DNA of 64,000 nt from positions 74,501 to 138,500 of the forward strand of contig NC_092020.1 of NCBI RefSeq assembly GCF_042242105.1. Direction: 5' to 3'. Below, one piece after another: positions 1 to 38,589 of the stretch (within the stretch, counting starts at the first letter, position 1; every line of letters begins with the position of its first letter). Both the position numbers and the translations under genes were made by a program. The notes beneath the pieces were generated by a model that was not told the DNA's origin, did not search any database, and saw only the letters and a list, made by a program, of their open reading frames with translations. This stretch comes from Pempheris klunzingeri. Its lineage: Eukaryota > Chordata > Actinopteri > Acropomatiformes > Pempheridae.

Positions 1-905
1 TTTAGCCCCTATTCCCTCCTCCCGTCTGTCTGCCCCGACCCCTTGTTAGAGAGAAAAGGCCTTCGTCAGCTGCAGGGTTGTGTTATGAATTTCAAGCCAT
101 CCACTCATATCCTGGGAAAGGAAGAAATTAGGGAGTGAGCCAGAAGACAGGAGTATTTGCATGGTGTGTGTGTGAGGCTGAAAGAGGAGAGAAAAGAGAC
201 AGAGGGGGGTTGAGGACAGAGGCAGGTGTTGAGTTATTTTATGTGGGATAAATGGAACAAGAAATCTAAGAAAAAAAGACAGAAAAAGGAGATGTTGTGT
301 AAGACAAATTTGTTTTACTAAAAGTGTCCTATGTACTTAGCCTCTTTAGCACCTGATTCTAGCAGTGTGATTATGTAAGTGACGTTATTTTCCTGAGAAA
401 CTGAGACTTCCATGTTTGTTTCCAAAGCAGGCCACCATGAGCTGTGCCAAAACCTTTTTTTCAGCTTGGACCTCTCACTCACTCTCTCACTCCTTCTCTT
501 CCTTTTTATTGTGTTTGTTGTTTTATGGAGGGGTTAGATGTGGTCCAGATTGCTGTTGCCAATAGAGACTGTCTCAGTTCACCTCCAGTTGCTTGCCGCT
601 CCATTCATAAACAAATCACTCCAGCTTGGGACCTCTCAGCTGCCACTGAAGAACAACAAGCAGAACTCGATCTGTATTTTGAAGTTTTCTCCCTCTGTCT
701 GTTCTCTTTCTCCATTCACTCTTTTTTTTTTAAAACTTCCCTCTGTTGCTTTTCGCTCAACTCCTCCTCACAATCCCCTCCCTCCTCTCTCTCTCTCTCT
801 CTCTCTGCAGCTCACTCTTAGTCTAGCTTCAGCAGGGCCGGTCCACTGACTCTCCTCTGTGTGAATCTGTCAGGGAGGCAGTGTCTATGTGTGCTATGTG
901 TGTGC
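1..905. other. Upstream flank of pdgfrb, no gene seen
   Basis: I find no coding exon here. The short open frames are compositionally biased (CT-rich, poly-T) and resemble no protein I know. From about 690 to 808 the plus strand is strongly pyrimidine-rich and ends in a CT run plus CAG at about 786-810. This would make a good splice acceptor, so an exon running from about 811 to 1248 is an alternative to a transcription start further downstream. Confidence 0.5.
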
Positions 906-929
906 GCATGTCCCCACTTCTTTTTAAAC

Positions 930-1000
930 TTTCAGGCACTCTTTGGGGGCGGTGGGCAGGCTTTTTCAGAGTGTGAGAGAGGAGAGGAGACCCCCGTGGT
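930..1000 (+). promoter_or_regulatory. Possible pdgfrb promoter region
   Basis: A GC-box-like GGGGGCGG lies at about 944-952, just ahead of the sequence I take to be the noncoding first exon. There is no convincing TATA box at a standard spacing. The promoter placement is inference from the downstream splice donor and the position relative to pdgfrb. Confidence 0.25.
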
Positions 1001-1248
1001 GCTGTGATTTGACTAAACAAACAGCCAGGCTCAGAGCGGTACCTCCTCCAGCGGACTCCCGGGACAGCAGAGATTAACCTCAGACTCTGAACATCTGAGG
1101 GATCTATAGATCTGAAGCAGCAGTCCCTGTAGAGATAGCCAGCTGGAAACCTCTTCTCTGATTTCAGAAGGAGGAGACCGACTGCTGGCCGGCATCCTCC
1201 TTGGACAGAGGAGCAAGACTTGTCAATGCTTCAAGGATCACTCTGAAG
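990..1248 (+). other. pdgfrb: Probable noncoding first exon of pdgfrb (5' UTR)
   Basis: The stretch is moderately GC-rich, has no long open frame, and ends in a consensus donor (CTGAAG followed by GTAAGAGG, donor GT at 1249-1250). Mammalian PDGFRB also begins with a noncoding exon followed by a long first intron, and the ATG exon here starts about 9.2 kb downstream with its own acceptor. The 5' limit is uncertain: the exon could begin near 811 if the CT-tract acceptor there is used. Confidence 0.45.
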
Positions 1249-3869
1249 GTAAGAGGTCTCACTTCTCTGTCACTGTCCAGGATTTTACTTTTAGTCATGG
1301 CTGCTTTGCAGCAGTTAGCAGACGTGAAGATGTACTGTACAAAGCGGGGAAAATTAGCTTAGCCTGCATTACAAGTCCTCTGTGTCAGATTCAATTTCAT
1401 AGCTGTCTGTTGCAGAGAGGATGCACCTCGTCCTTACAACACTGGACTGTTGATATAACTTTCTTTGATTTAAAATAAGATATTCCTTTATCAGTCCCAC
1501 AACAGGGACATTTACAATGTTACAGCAGACTGGAGGAGATCTTTAAAAAAAAAATACAGTTAAGACAGAAGAAGTATAAAAATAGAAATAAATATAATAT
1601 ACATAGGGGAATATTGCTGATTGAATAAAGCTGATTTAAGGTGATGATAATCAGATAAATTACCTGGAGACAAAAAAATCTGGTTGCAACACTTTAGTCA
1701 GTTTTGTTGTGTGATGCTGTTGCTAGTTAATGACACAGAGTATCTGCTGGTGGTATTTGTTACCTGCATACTTGAATGTGTACATACCAGGAATTACAAT
1801 GTGAAAGAGTGTGAGCAACCTGTTCAAACACCAACACAATGATGGTTTGCATCTTTGCACATAGACGGCTTTTCAGTCTTTACACACAGCAACTTTAACA
1901 ATGTTTATCTTCTCACTAAGAGAATGCGTTTGACATGGTATCCCAGGGTCTCACACACACACACACTGGGCGTTATAGCACAGGCTGTTTGTATGCGCTC
2001 CACTTTGTGCTTCACTGCTAAAGGGCTGTTTGTACAGCCCTCTTCAGTCACCCTGAGTGAACTGACGGTCCTTACCGTTAAACCATCAGTCTCTTTCCTC
2101 CCCTGTGAATGGCCCTAAGAGAATCAATCTTCTCTGCATGGCTACATGGAGAAGCTCATTGAAAAGTCATGGCTGTGCAGTGATATCAGACCTGACATCA
2201 GTCACTGTCTCCAGCATCCTCTGTGGGACGATCTCCTTTTAGTGATAACACTTAACACCTGGAATTTATAACTCCATGCCTCCGTCACCCTTTGTAAAAA
2301 CAAATCTCTCATAAAGCTGTGATTCTGTCTCATCTGAAGAACGCAGATCCGAGCCAACATGAACATCGGTTGAATCATCTCCTCACATACATCACAGGAG
2401 AAGGTTTTAGTGTCTAGAATGAGTTACATTATAGCAATTTGAGCTATTTTGTGGCTGAGACACATGTGGCATGCATGCATTTCACTGCTATTCTGCCATA
2501 TGTTTTGCACCTGAAAGCCTTCCCACTTCCCGGCCTTTTACCACCGCTGTGGTGTTTAGTTGTTGGGTTGACTGCACATCCATCATCTGTATACAGATGA
2601 CCTTTTTGATATGGGGGCATCTGAATTAGCATAAGTTGTAAACATGTTGTTTTGTGTCTGCTGCTCTCCTCCTCTACAGTTAGGAGTTTCCTTTTGAAGT
2701 CTTTAATCTTCTCTGACTGTGGAGATATTTCAGACCAGGCATTGTCTAGTACTGTTGTTCCAGACGAGCTGTTGGAAAATTGCATACATGTCATACTTTT
2801 ACCATCAACGGTATTAGAGGGAATAGCATTCATATCATAGTTCAGCTAGACGTCTCCTGCTGAACATTTCACATAGTAGTAGCTATTATCTGACAAGTCT
2901 TTAAAGCATGGATTTGTAGAACGTAGTGAAGTTTCATTTGTCTCCTCACCAGTGGGGATTTTTTTCACTGTGCGTCAGGCTGCTGGTATGTACTGCAACA
3001 GCTCCTCTCCCCGGCCCTGATGCAGCATGGCCCAGTCGGCTCCATTCCCCTGGCCCAAACCTAATCCTTCGTCATCAGCTGTTTCCTGGCTCTCCAGGCT
3101 CTCTGCATGCCAGCCGCGCAGAGAAAATGTGCTTCACATTATGACCATGCAGAAAACATGCCAGGAGTCTGATTTACCTCACATGTGCCGATATGTAACA
3201 GTTTGAGCTCAGCAGAAAGTTTTGAAACACATTGATCCCATCCTGTCCTCTTGTGATTTATCCTCGGTGAGCTGAACACACAGCTGCAATCGTGCTCTGA
3301 GAAATGTTGTGGTGTTTAGATGTGGATGAAGCACAGCATTTCAGTTAGAGCAGTCAGACATATTGTCACATGATCATTCTTACACATATTGGTGAGTGTA
3401 TCTTGTTTTTCATACTTAGATATAACAGTCTGACTCACTAATTGGCTGATTCATAATTCATCACTCATACTTCTGAAGTGAGCTGTTGTTTCTGTCTAAG
3501 TCTATCAATCTCGTATGCTCATGTGTAGGTCATTGCTTCTTTAATGCTGTACCTAGACACTTATTTGAGTTTCATAGATTTAATGAAGAACACTAAGTGG
3601 TGCTGCAATTCAGCATCCTGTACGGCTGCCCGTCCATCTGGCCTCCCCCTCGTTCCCTCCTTTCCCTCCCACCCACTCACACAGAGCTGACAGGCAGCTG
3701 CATCTCATCTTCAGTCAGAGAGCACAGCCACTCCTACAGGACGACTCCAGGAGGAAATGTTTCTCTCTGAATTATGATGCCAAACTTTCAGTCGGTTATC
3801 AGCCCTAAAATGCGAAGAAAGGTGTCATTCTCTGACATTCAACAGAGAAGTTATTCGATCATATGGGTG

Positions 3870-4480
3870 TAGTGGTGGAAATGGCAGAGGTGCTGCTATT
3901 TTCATTTTGTTACTTCATACTTCTACTCCATTTCCTAACAGAGGGACAATCTAACAATGTACTTTTTACCACACTCTATTGACTATATGGGATGATTTAA
4001 TTTCTAGTTACTTTTCAGTCATAAATAAAACATACAAAACCAAAACCTGTTTATGTTTCCAGGCCGTTGTCAATGTGATTAAACCATTTTTTTTTCAACC
4101 TTTAACTTGATGGTGTTTATAAAGTCATACATATTTTGAGCACCTAGTAAGAACAACAATTAACATGTTATGTCAAGTGTGTTTAATCTGTGTGTAAAAA
4201 CCAAAGTGTAAAATGATAATTGACAACAGCTAGTAAGAGCTCCCTTTGCTTCCAAGCTAAGCTAACTGGCTGCTAGCTACAGCTTTTACTATACAGACAT
4301 GAGATACAGACAGACTGTATCAATGTATTTCATGTAACTCTCATGTAATCCTACTTCCTAATATATTCATACGAGATTTGAAAACAGGTTTTTAAGGCCT
4401 GAAAGTAAAATTTTACCTGCTTTTAATATACACTTTTTACACTATGGTACTACAACCTTTACTAAAGTAAAACACAGACA
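3870..4480. repeat. Degenerate teleost 'GTGGTGGAA...acttaagtaaa' type repeat
   Basis: The block starts with AGTGGTGGAAATGGCAGAGG and holds phrases such as GTTACTTTTCAGTCA. Near the end it has TACTACAACCTTTACTAAAG. This composition resembles a common fish interspersed repeat built of TACTTTTACTTAAGTAAA phrases between GTGGTGGAA-type ends. A second partial copy with similar phrases lies at about 24965-25095. Family assignment is from memory and approximate. The other repeat at 4228-4350 appears to lie inside this one. Confidence 0.35.
4228..4350 (-). repeat. Teleost interspersed repeat, reverse copy (TTAGCTTAGC family)
   Basis: Read on the minus strand, the segment contains CTCATGTCTGTATAGTAAAA, then AGCAGCCAGTTAGCTTAGCT and a GGAAGCAAAGGGAG stretch. 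This matches the core of a widespread fish short repeat with TTAGCTTAGCATAAAGACTGG phrases. A plus-strand relative lies at about 22918-23085. Confidence 0.4.
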
Positions 4481-7400
4481 GATATTATAACCTTCTCTTT
4501 AACTTTACTGCATAAGGGAAAATAACGATTTTCAGCAGGAAGTTTTGGTCTCCGTCAAATTCTTTTCAAGCACCACTCTGGAGATTGTACAGTCCTCAGT
4601 CCAACAAAAACATGCTGGAATTGGTGATACAGAGAAGTAGGACAAGGGGACAAAGGAAAACCTTCTGTTGCTTTTACAAGATAAGAATATTCCACACAGT
4701 GGAAAATAGGGACTAATTTGGATTTCTTTTGGTTTGTCTTATGATTTTGTGCTAACATTATTGAGCTACAGCGATTGTCTGATTTGTCAATACCCATACA
4801 TAGTAAACAATTGCCAAAGGATATATTCCGAGACTTCTTTCTGCTGTAAATGTCAAAATAAACATAACTCTTCTTACAAATGCACAAACTGCAGAGTATG
4901 CTATCACCCAGAACGATGCCTCTCTGTCACTCTTTTCCCTCATTTTCCCCATCCTGCCAACATTTTCGTGTTTTGGGAAACAAGTGGAGTTTAAAGCCAG
5001 TCAGGCATAATTGTATTCAGCTGTTTCTGTTTCTTTCTTTTAGGGGGGTGTGGGTGTTTGAGAGTGAAGGAGCTGGAAGGTTGCGTAGGCGTCCTCCATT
5101 TCTCATGAGGCAGGTTGGGGGGCTCATACCCTCAAGTGTTTGTTGTACGGTGTGCAGGAAAGAGGAGAGTAACACAGCGCAGATGGGTGGGGAGGTCTCA
5201 GAAGAAAAACACGGGAGGATGTGGAGCTGCTTATGCTAGCAAATATATTTGATATCCCTGTATTCCCTGTGAGCAGAAACAGTTTGAATTGCCTGAGACT
5301 GGGACAAAGCGCACACAAAATTACACCCCAACTGGTAGAGACTCAAAGAGTTAATGCACAAGGAAATGAGGAAAAGTTGACATGGCTTCACTGACAACAT
5401 CTGCTTTAGTTTTTGATACCTAAATCATCCCTCATTTAGTTTCCCAAATAAGTAGAAAATTAGATCATTTAACAGATATCAAACACTAGCCACATCTAAG
5501 GCTGTCATTCTTTACCCAGAAGCCCCTTACATCCCCCACCACCACTACAAACAGCGTTTACGACACTGTTTGAAAGGGAGCAAAAAGAAGTCCACAGTTC
5601 CCAAACATGTGTTACCTCAGCATGAGTACAGAGTCACTGTGGCTGCTGAGGCAAGACCACTCACAGTCACTGTATCCTAATGCTGAACCAAGTAAAACCT
5701 GAGGGAGATTTATGAACAGGAATAACAGTAGGGAATTTTTTTAAATGAACTTGAGATGAATTTAGTGCAGGATCATGCAAAAGTTATAGGATACAAGCTG
5801 CCTTTTTGAGAGTCCTGTGTCCAGCTATGTAACTACAAATTCGCTTTGGGGTCAGTGCACTGTAAGTGAACCAAATCTTGAAGTTTGACTAATATCTAAA
5901 ACCTCTTTTTAGCATCAGTCACATCTGCCAAATATATTATGACACAGACAAGTTTGTGGAGTTCAGAAATATGTGCATTTTTTTATGACGGTGATGGATA
6001 TTTTTCATTTGATGGGGACGGTCAGGAGTGAGAGCACCAGAGGTCTTTATTAAATCTACCATAATCAATATCTTCAATATCTGTTTACAAAATATCAAAT
6101 GGTTTACAGAGTGTTTTAGGCTCCATGGTGCATAAGCATACAACAGTAAGCATTCATTTCTTCCACTAATTCACATACTCTGACAGCATGTTGATGACGT
6201 GTGTTATCCCAGCTGAACCCGCCTTTTACTCATGAGGCTGCAGTTGATCAGTTATTAAAACAGCTCGGGTAATCTGCAGTCATGTTTTGGGGACAGTGTA
6301 GCCGCCTGGGGTGGGAGCAGTGCATCATGAGTCGGCTGCCAAGGGACCAGAAGGTTTTCCTCAGGGGGGATGGTCCGTCCAAAACGAGTGATAAAATGGA
6401 GGTTTGTTTTAACAAAGACGCACTGGGTCATTTTTTTCCCACAGAGCTCGCCAAAGTCCGGCTGCTCAGAGATACATCAAGAAAATCTGACATCCTCCTA
6501 AAAATGAAAAAAGACAAACATGGCATGTACATTTATTCTGCGCTATTCTAGTGATGATGGTTTTGCACATGTCCTAATAAAGTGTTAGTTCAAGGTCTCT
6601 TATCTGAGCTATAATTGTTTGCATTGGAAAGAAGTGACCGCAAAATTGTAGATGTTTGTTTTGCAGATCACAGCTTCCTGTACACTTCAGCAGGGTAAAC
6701 ACAACAGTCAGTGATGTAAGACCGTGTGCGTTCCCTCTAATGTTCCACTCTATGCTTTGATGTGGTGTTTCCCATAAAGTGTTTTCTGTGTGTCTGCATG
6801 CTCCCTTTGCTGTCTTTTCCACTGTCTGGTGCTGTGTGCAGTATTCTTGTGGTGTGTCTACGGTTTGTCATGCTTTGTCATTGGCCTAATTGGTCTGTTT
6901 TTGGAGGTTGATTGTCTTTTTTAATTTTTTGTTTTTGCTCATTTCTGGTTGTGAGTTTACATCTTTTCTGTGCAGCTTGTTATTTAAAGCGGTTTTTCTC
7001 TTTGTAAAAGATTCATTATGCGTAATTTGTCCTCTTCTCATTGTGGCATCTCTTGTTGTCTCCATGAGTGTTTGGTTAGTGGTTGTGGTGGTCTGCTTTG
7101 TCATTGATGCATCACTGCCTTACACCCACACAAGGCCAGAAAATCTCTCCATACAGGAAGTCAGAGCTCTCCAGCTGCACATTGGGATGCTTTTTGGACA
7201 TTTTTCTCTCTTTTGTTATAGATTAAATTTTTTCCTCCTTTTTCTAACTGCAACCTTTCCCCCCCGGGACACACTCAAGCAAACAGTTGGCTGCAAATGT
7301 GGTTCACAAAGCAGTTCCCACCTCATCGAGGACTGCTTCATCACTGCCAGATGTTTAAATAAAACATACAGCTCCAGTATATATAGATAATCCCAGCAGT

Positions 7401-8781
7401 GGGATTACAGGCTGCTTTGGAGCTGTGCGTGGGCTGCGTGCATCCCGCTGAGGTCGATTTTAGCAACCTTCCTCATTAGTTGGTGACACTTTGAGTGTAA
7501 CAGGGTTGTTTATGAAAACCGGGGGAGGTCAATCAGCCACCAAATTCCCAGCATCTGTGGGAAAACTCATACAGTTTATCCGTCATGGTGATTACTGTGC
7601 CATCACTTGCATAAACACTGCTTTTTTTCAAGCCTCCACGGCCATTGCAGGAATGGAGTGTCCCATTTCAAAGATTAAAAAGACAACAATAAACATCTGT
7701 GTTAGAAAAATGTTTTTCAGATCCTTTAATTCATCTTTAAGACCCTCATCCTCAGATTGAGAACCACTTGACTTGACTTGACTTGACTTATAAATATTGT
7801 GGATGTTTCTTACAGTAAATTGTCTCAGACACCACTCTGCTGTCTCTGTGGTTGAAACAAAGAGCTACTTTAGGGGTCAAACTACTAAGTGTTTTTATTA
7901 GGTGGGAAACAAAGTCGCTGGAATGCAGCCAAACCTTTTTGGCAGATTCACTAGTGTCCTGACCCTTTTAACACTATGAAGTGTTAAAAGTATGTTCTCT
8001 GTCTTGCACAAACACCTGACAAAAACATCATCATGTTTTCAATAGTGTTTAGAACTCCTCACACCAAGACCATGACTTTGAGGTTACTGTTTTATATTCT
8101 TAAATCTTGGATAAATCTCATAGTGTTCATTCTCCAAACTCTGTTTGAAGTGGTCTTTCGACTCCCTTTGGCCCTGTGATCCTAGTCAGCACATCCTATC
8201 TTGAGGGTCAGATTCCTTCTCAAAGGCCTCCATTCAAAGTCCCCCACTGCCCATCAGTCAACATAAAACCTCATCATGTTGCAGTAGCCAAACATTATTT
8301 TTCCGTCCTTTTCAAACACCCCAAAATAAGATTTGAACACTCCAAGAATGTTTTCTGCTGTTTGATCGCAGATGTGAATTAATATCCTGCAGTAGCCCTG
8401 ATGTAGCTCTTTGGCTTATTTTAGCAAAAAATAGCATTAGCAGCCAGTCATAATAACATTTGTTAGTTTTCATGTTGCCAAGTGACACATGCCGTTGGCG
8501 TCACCGCGTTTGGATGTTGTCGCTCAAAGTCATCATCACTGACACTGAGGTTACGGGTACTCGTAAGTGCTGATGAATGTCTTCCTCAATGGCTAGTCCC
8601 TCATTGTTGGTTGCTGGGACCCCTGGGGATAAGGTGACCCCCACCACCCCCCTCCCACTCCTGCCGTCATGACCAGTGCAGTCCCAAGTGTATCAGCGGT
8701 CCTGAGAAAGTTTCAGTGAAATACTGTGGGAATGTGAACTGTACACAGACACTGTAACAAAAAAGGGGAAAAGGGGGAGAA

Positions 8782-8782
<1 letters not shown>

Positions 8783-8818
<36 letters not shown>
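8783..8818. repeat. (GT)n microsatellite
   Basis: Uninterrupted run of about 18 GT units inside pdgfrb intron 1. Confidence 0.95.
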
Positions 8819-8819
<1 letters not shown>

Positions 8820-9830
8820 AGGTAGTGGTTGAAGAAGGGGTTGGAGTGTAATACAGCATGTGTCTGTGTGTACACTATGTGTTTAAGCTCATGCAGCATG
8901 CATTATGTGCCAGTAAAGTATGTGCACATGTGTATAAACTATGACACAAAGTATCTCTCTCTGTCTGCCTGTCTCTCCTTCACTCTTTTTATTAGAACCA
9001 GGAGGCTGGGGAGGAAATGGACCAGTCATGTTTTTGGAGCAACTCAAGAGCTTTTCGTTTTGGGAGCGGAAGTGCCAAAGGCAGTTAATTTAGAGAGACA
9101 ATGTGTATCTGGTTAGTAGCTGGCTTTGGTTTAGTCATGGAAAGTCCACCACCACTGCCAAACTGAGTAGATAGTTAATCTCTTATATAACTGAAAATGA
9201 TGCCATTAAAGATAAACTTCGATACACTTTGATAGATGCAATCTGAAAGGTGTTGTTGACAGATGTTCGGTTCATCAATGAAAGCTGAGAAAACTCCATA
9301 TAGTTTCAGACAAGATAAAATGTAATCTTTAAAACACGTGCTGTATTACATGATGCATAAAGATAGTCCAGTTTCTTAAAATAGAGATTGTAAAATTGGA
9401 TTACATTATCAAGTAAAAGCGTTAAATAGGGCAAGATTTCTCAAGATCCATTTCACAATTTTTCCATTGCGTACCTCCTTCTCTTCCTCCTCCACCCTCG
9501 CTCTTCCCAAGTCTGGCTCTTCCGCCCTCTCTCTCTTTCCCACCCTCTTGTGTACAGGCCTGTGATCCATCTTTAACTGTTTCCAGACGCCTGTGTGCTG
9601 CAGGCTTAACCCCCATCCATAACATAATAACAAACCATTCCTCCCCTCCCCCATCTTTCCTTCATACTTAACAGTGAAATTTGTTATCTGTGGTTCATAC
9701 TGAGGGTATTAGTCCCCTTTGGTCCCAACAGCTCTTACATTTTGGGATGTTGATATCACGTGGGTGGACAACATGATATCCGATTGAAAACTGATACCAA
9801 CCTTTCAAATGTCCTCAGTGTCAGCAACAA

Positions 9831-9835
<5 letters not shown>

Positions 9836-9864
<29 letters not shown>
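9836..9864. repeat. (GT)n microsatellite
   Basis: About 14 GT units in pdgfrb intron 1, roughly 600 bp upstream of the ATG exon. Confidence 0.9.
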
Positions 9865-9869
<5 letters not shown>

Positions 9870-10492
9870 CCTCATTTTCACTTTTGTTTACACCAAAACC
9901 AATTAATGGCTCAGCACGGCTCCAGAATAGCTTGGGCGCAGCATTGTTGCCAGCGAGCGTGTTGCAAAGCTGCACACACTGACCCGTTTGTTGGTGAGCA
10001 GAATGCTGGTGAACCAGGAACAAAAAGAGCCAGACATTGTCACTCTGTCCTGGTGCAGCGAGGCATCAAATACCTCCAGAGTTAGCTGCATCTGCACCTC
10101 AGACTCCGTGTGCCAGCCAGAGGCCATTAAAGGAAACAGCTTGACAACACACTAAATACTTTCTGTTTGCTTCCTTCACTATGAGCAGAGCGTAGTTTCA
10201 TGTCGTTTTCTTTGGTTGGGATTTATTTTCCAAAGTCTTCCTGGAGCTCATGCGGACAGGAATCAGTCCATTATGATGTGAAGCAACATGGACAAATTAG
10301 AAGTGAAGTTTTGTGTCACTCGGGATGAACAGAAAACTAGATTATTCCCACTGTTTTGTTTATTTCCACTGAAGTATTATGAACATTTTGTGGACATTAT
10401 GATCTGTATTTTAATAAGGGTACATGAAGTTTAATCTTTATTGTTGTCCCTTTTGTTTGTTAGCAGAACAAAGTGCGTTGAAGGCTTCCACC

Positions 10493-27165
<16,673 letters not shown>

Positions 27166-28505
27166 CCAAATGTAGAAACCTTGATAAAAGAGCCCTTTTC
27201 TGAGGGAACGTGACTAAACTAGAATTTAGCAAAATTGAGACTGAGAAGGCAATCTTTGTTTTACCACATAGCAGTTGAAAAGCTTATCACACTTAGTATC
27301 TCTGAAACTACAAAATGGTAAGAAATAATGAGCATGATGTTATTATACAGTCATTTATTGGCTTACCACAATAGAAATACGGTACCCTCTTCACACTCCT
27401 ATTCAGATTTATTCATAGTTTACAACAAGTGAAGATACATTTACTGTATTTTCCGTTGTAGCCAGAGACTTATGAGGCCTTATGAGATATGCGCTTTTTT
27501 AGCCATTATTATTTTAACTCCCCTACAAAAGCAGGTAATTGTCTTGGTTTTTAATAGTTTGTAATGATGATGATGTAATGATTAATACAACCAAACAAAA
27601 AAAATACAAACTATTAATGAAAACAAAACTCTGTCCAAACAAGAACAATATGTAATTCTCATATTAGTGGGAATCATTAACATTAACCACAACCAGCCAT
27701 GGAAAGTTAGTAAGTGATGTTTTTGTTGCATTTTTTACCATAAGTACAACCAACAACTGTATTCACGGTATTATAAATAGTTTTGTATTACCAAGACAAG
27801 AAATACAGACAGATTCTACATGCACTGTTTTACTATACGAAATACTTTTTAGTCACATTTGCCATAGTGCCAGAAGTGTTCTTTGTGAGAAATATATGAA
27901 ATGTATATACCATTTGTGGATATTGAATACTTGTTTTATGGAGGTTTATTTCATAGTTCTGTGCCAGATTTGCACTTTATTTAGAGCAATGTGGATATTC
28001 ATAATGAAGATATAAAAACAATTTACAGCGTTTGACTTAAATATACAGCTGTTAGAGTCAATCAGTTTCTCTGATGAAAGGTGATTCTGAAAGTGAATAA
28101 TAATAATACAAATGAATAATACAGCGTATCACTGCCTGAGTACATGATGGCACACAAGAGTGCCTTTGTATATAGACTGACAGATTTTTGTCTATTGTTG
28201 CTTGCTGATATGAAGGGCTACTGAACTCAAGAAACCTAGATAGCCACACGTGAACACGTTAAACTGATGCTTCTAGTCATCTGTTGTGTTGTATAACAGT
28301 CACTTACACTTCGTTTCAACTTTGAATACTTTGTCCACCATTTATACCAACACATTGTAATTTTTGTGTAGCAATTTAAAATGCACAAGATCACTGTATC
28401 ACAAACTATGGTACCAAAGCTCTTCTTAACGTTTACAAATATATGTTTTATATGTGCCATTTTCTATGTTGTAAATGTGACAATAAATGTGTATTATCAT
28501 AGTAG
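27166..28505 (+). other. pdgfrb: pdgfrb 3' UTR with poly(A) signal
   Basis: AT-rich sequence after the TAG at 27163-27165. The best poly(A) signal is AATAAA at 28482-28487, followed by a GT/T-rich stretch, suggesting cleavage near 28505 and a 3' UTR of about 1.3 kb. Earlier in-UTR sites cannot be excluded. Confidence 0.6.
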
Positions 28506-29040
28506 GACTGGAAGTGTGAATCTTTCATGAATCATTTGAGGTCAGTGGCTCTCATTTACTGCGCTACTTTGTCTGCATCTTTTTTTTTCCAACTACTAAC
28601 AACTGAAAAAACACTTTCACAATTTCTATCTTCCACATTCAGCAGTTTTTACGTGAATCTATCTGAAAGTTATTACCATAAATTACTTTGAAGAAGCTGC
28701 ATATATCAATATACTAATTTTCTTACTCTACACTCTTATATCTCCCAGTGTTTTTTTCTGATTGCGAGGTCAGATTTCTCAGAGCCCTTTGACTCATCCT
28801 TCTCTTTCCCACAAGTCCATGTTTTCCCGTGTTACAACAAGAAAACCCTGGCAGCTATGGTTCAACAGTGATAGAGGTGATTAGTCTCACCCCAACAGAT
28901 GCCTTGAGAGAATTGTGCTTTTCTGTGGTGAATTGACACTGGCTCATTAATTTGTTGAGCGTGATATGCTGATCCGCCTCCCCACACACACACCCACACA
29001 CACGCAGTTCCCTCCACCCTTCACCACTTGCTTACTGAAA
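28506..29040. other. Short pdgfrb-csf1r intergenic region
   Basis: About 0.5 kb lie between the probable pdgfrb cleavage site and the probable csf1r first exon. I see no coding sequence. A CA-rich stretch (28984-29004) lies in its distal part. The csf1r promoter should lie here, but no TATA box is evident. Confidence 0.4.
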
Positions 29041-29217
29041 GATTTTATGTTTGCTGTGTGACTTCTGTGGTGAAGTGACTGTAAACGAGTACAAGGGAGA
29101 AGAAGGGCAGAGGCAAACAAATAGGGGAGAAGGGACTCTTGTGTCAGCTCTGGATGCTGGAAACATCAAATCCAGGGAAGTTATCATACCCCTCTGTTAC
29201 ACTGAAGGCATCTGCAG
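29040..29217 (+). other. Possible noncoding first exon of csf1r
   Basis: A purine-rich stretch ends CATCTGCAG followed by GTGAGTAC, a strong donor at 29218. The next exon probably begins at 29474 after CACCACAG and carries the start codon at 29545. Its 5' limit is a guess, and the whole exon is inferred from splice signals only. Confidence 0.35.
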
Positions 29218-29544
29218 GTGAGTACATTTGAAATAAATTATGCTTCTATAATGCAAAATTCAGCTGTATTTTGTGGTGTTTAGTGACTTATCAGTTCCCT
29301 AATTGGAATCATGAAATGCTTACTCAAAATGTTCCCTGATTTTAATGTACACATATGAGGACAAACATTAGAGCAGTCTGCTCTGACCAGACAGAAAAGA
29401 GACGTTAATGGGGGGGAAGATTGATAGCACAACTTCAGAGGTGGTTTTCTCAGTCCTCTCTCCAACACCACAGATCAAAAGAAGAGGGTTTTGTAGCACA
29501 ACCAAACATCAACATTCAACCTGCAGGTTTGAGGTTGATCCAGG

Positions 29545-38384
<8,840 letters not shown>

Positions 38385-38552
38385 AATCACAAACCACCAA
38401 TCAATCAGTCCACCAATCACTCATCAACAAACATCAGGAAAGTGGGATCAGCTGTAGTTCAGGGCCAGCTTGTTCTAGCTGCCAGACGGTTGCAGAGATG
38501 CCCTCACAGCTATTTTTTGCCTGTCGTGCCTGCTCATCAGACAGACAGACAA

Positions 38553-38589
<37 letters not shown>

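Larger units (their letters stand above)
1249..10463 (+). other. pdgfrb: Long first intron of pdgfrb; repeats only
   Basis: About 9.2 kb separate the noncoding exon from the ATG exon. I found no convincing gene in it. It holds two interspersed-repeat remnants (about 3870-4480 and 4228-4350, listed separately), a short CTTGA pentamer run at 7766-7789, and two GT microsatellites. First introns of receptor kinase genes often hold enhancers, but I cannot identify any from this sequence alone. Confidence 0.5.

Noticed and set aside
2023-2040. Seven-bp perfect stem with a four-base loop (GGGCTGT/ACAGCCC)
   Set aside because: Too short and isolated to call an RNA element. Such stems are expected by chance in 64 kb.
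6282-6551. 89-aa open frame on the plus strand in pdgfrb intron 1
   Set aside because: It has an ATG and is uninterrupted, but I see no family motif, no splice context and no neighbour that would explain it. Frames this long occur by chance in a 9-kb intron.
6890-7390. 166-aa open frame rich in Phe, Leu and Val
   Set aside because: It arises from T-rich sequence. The hydrophobic runs reflect composition rather than a membrane protein, and no start context or homology supports it.
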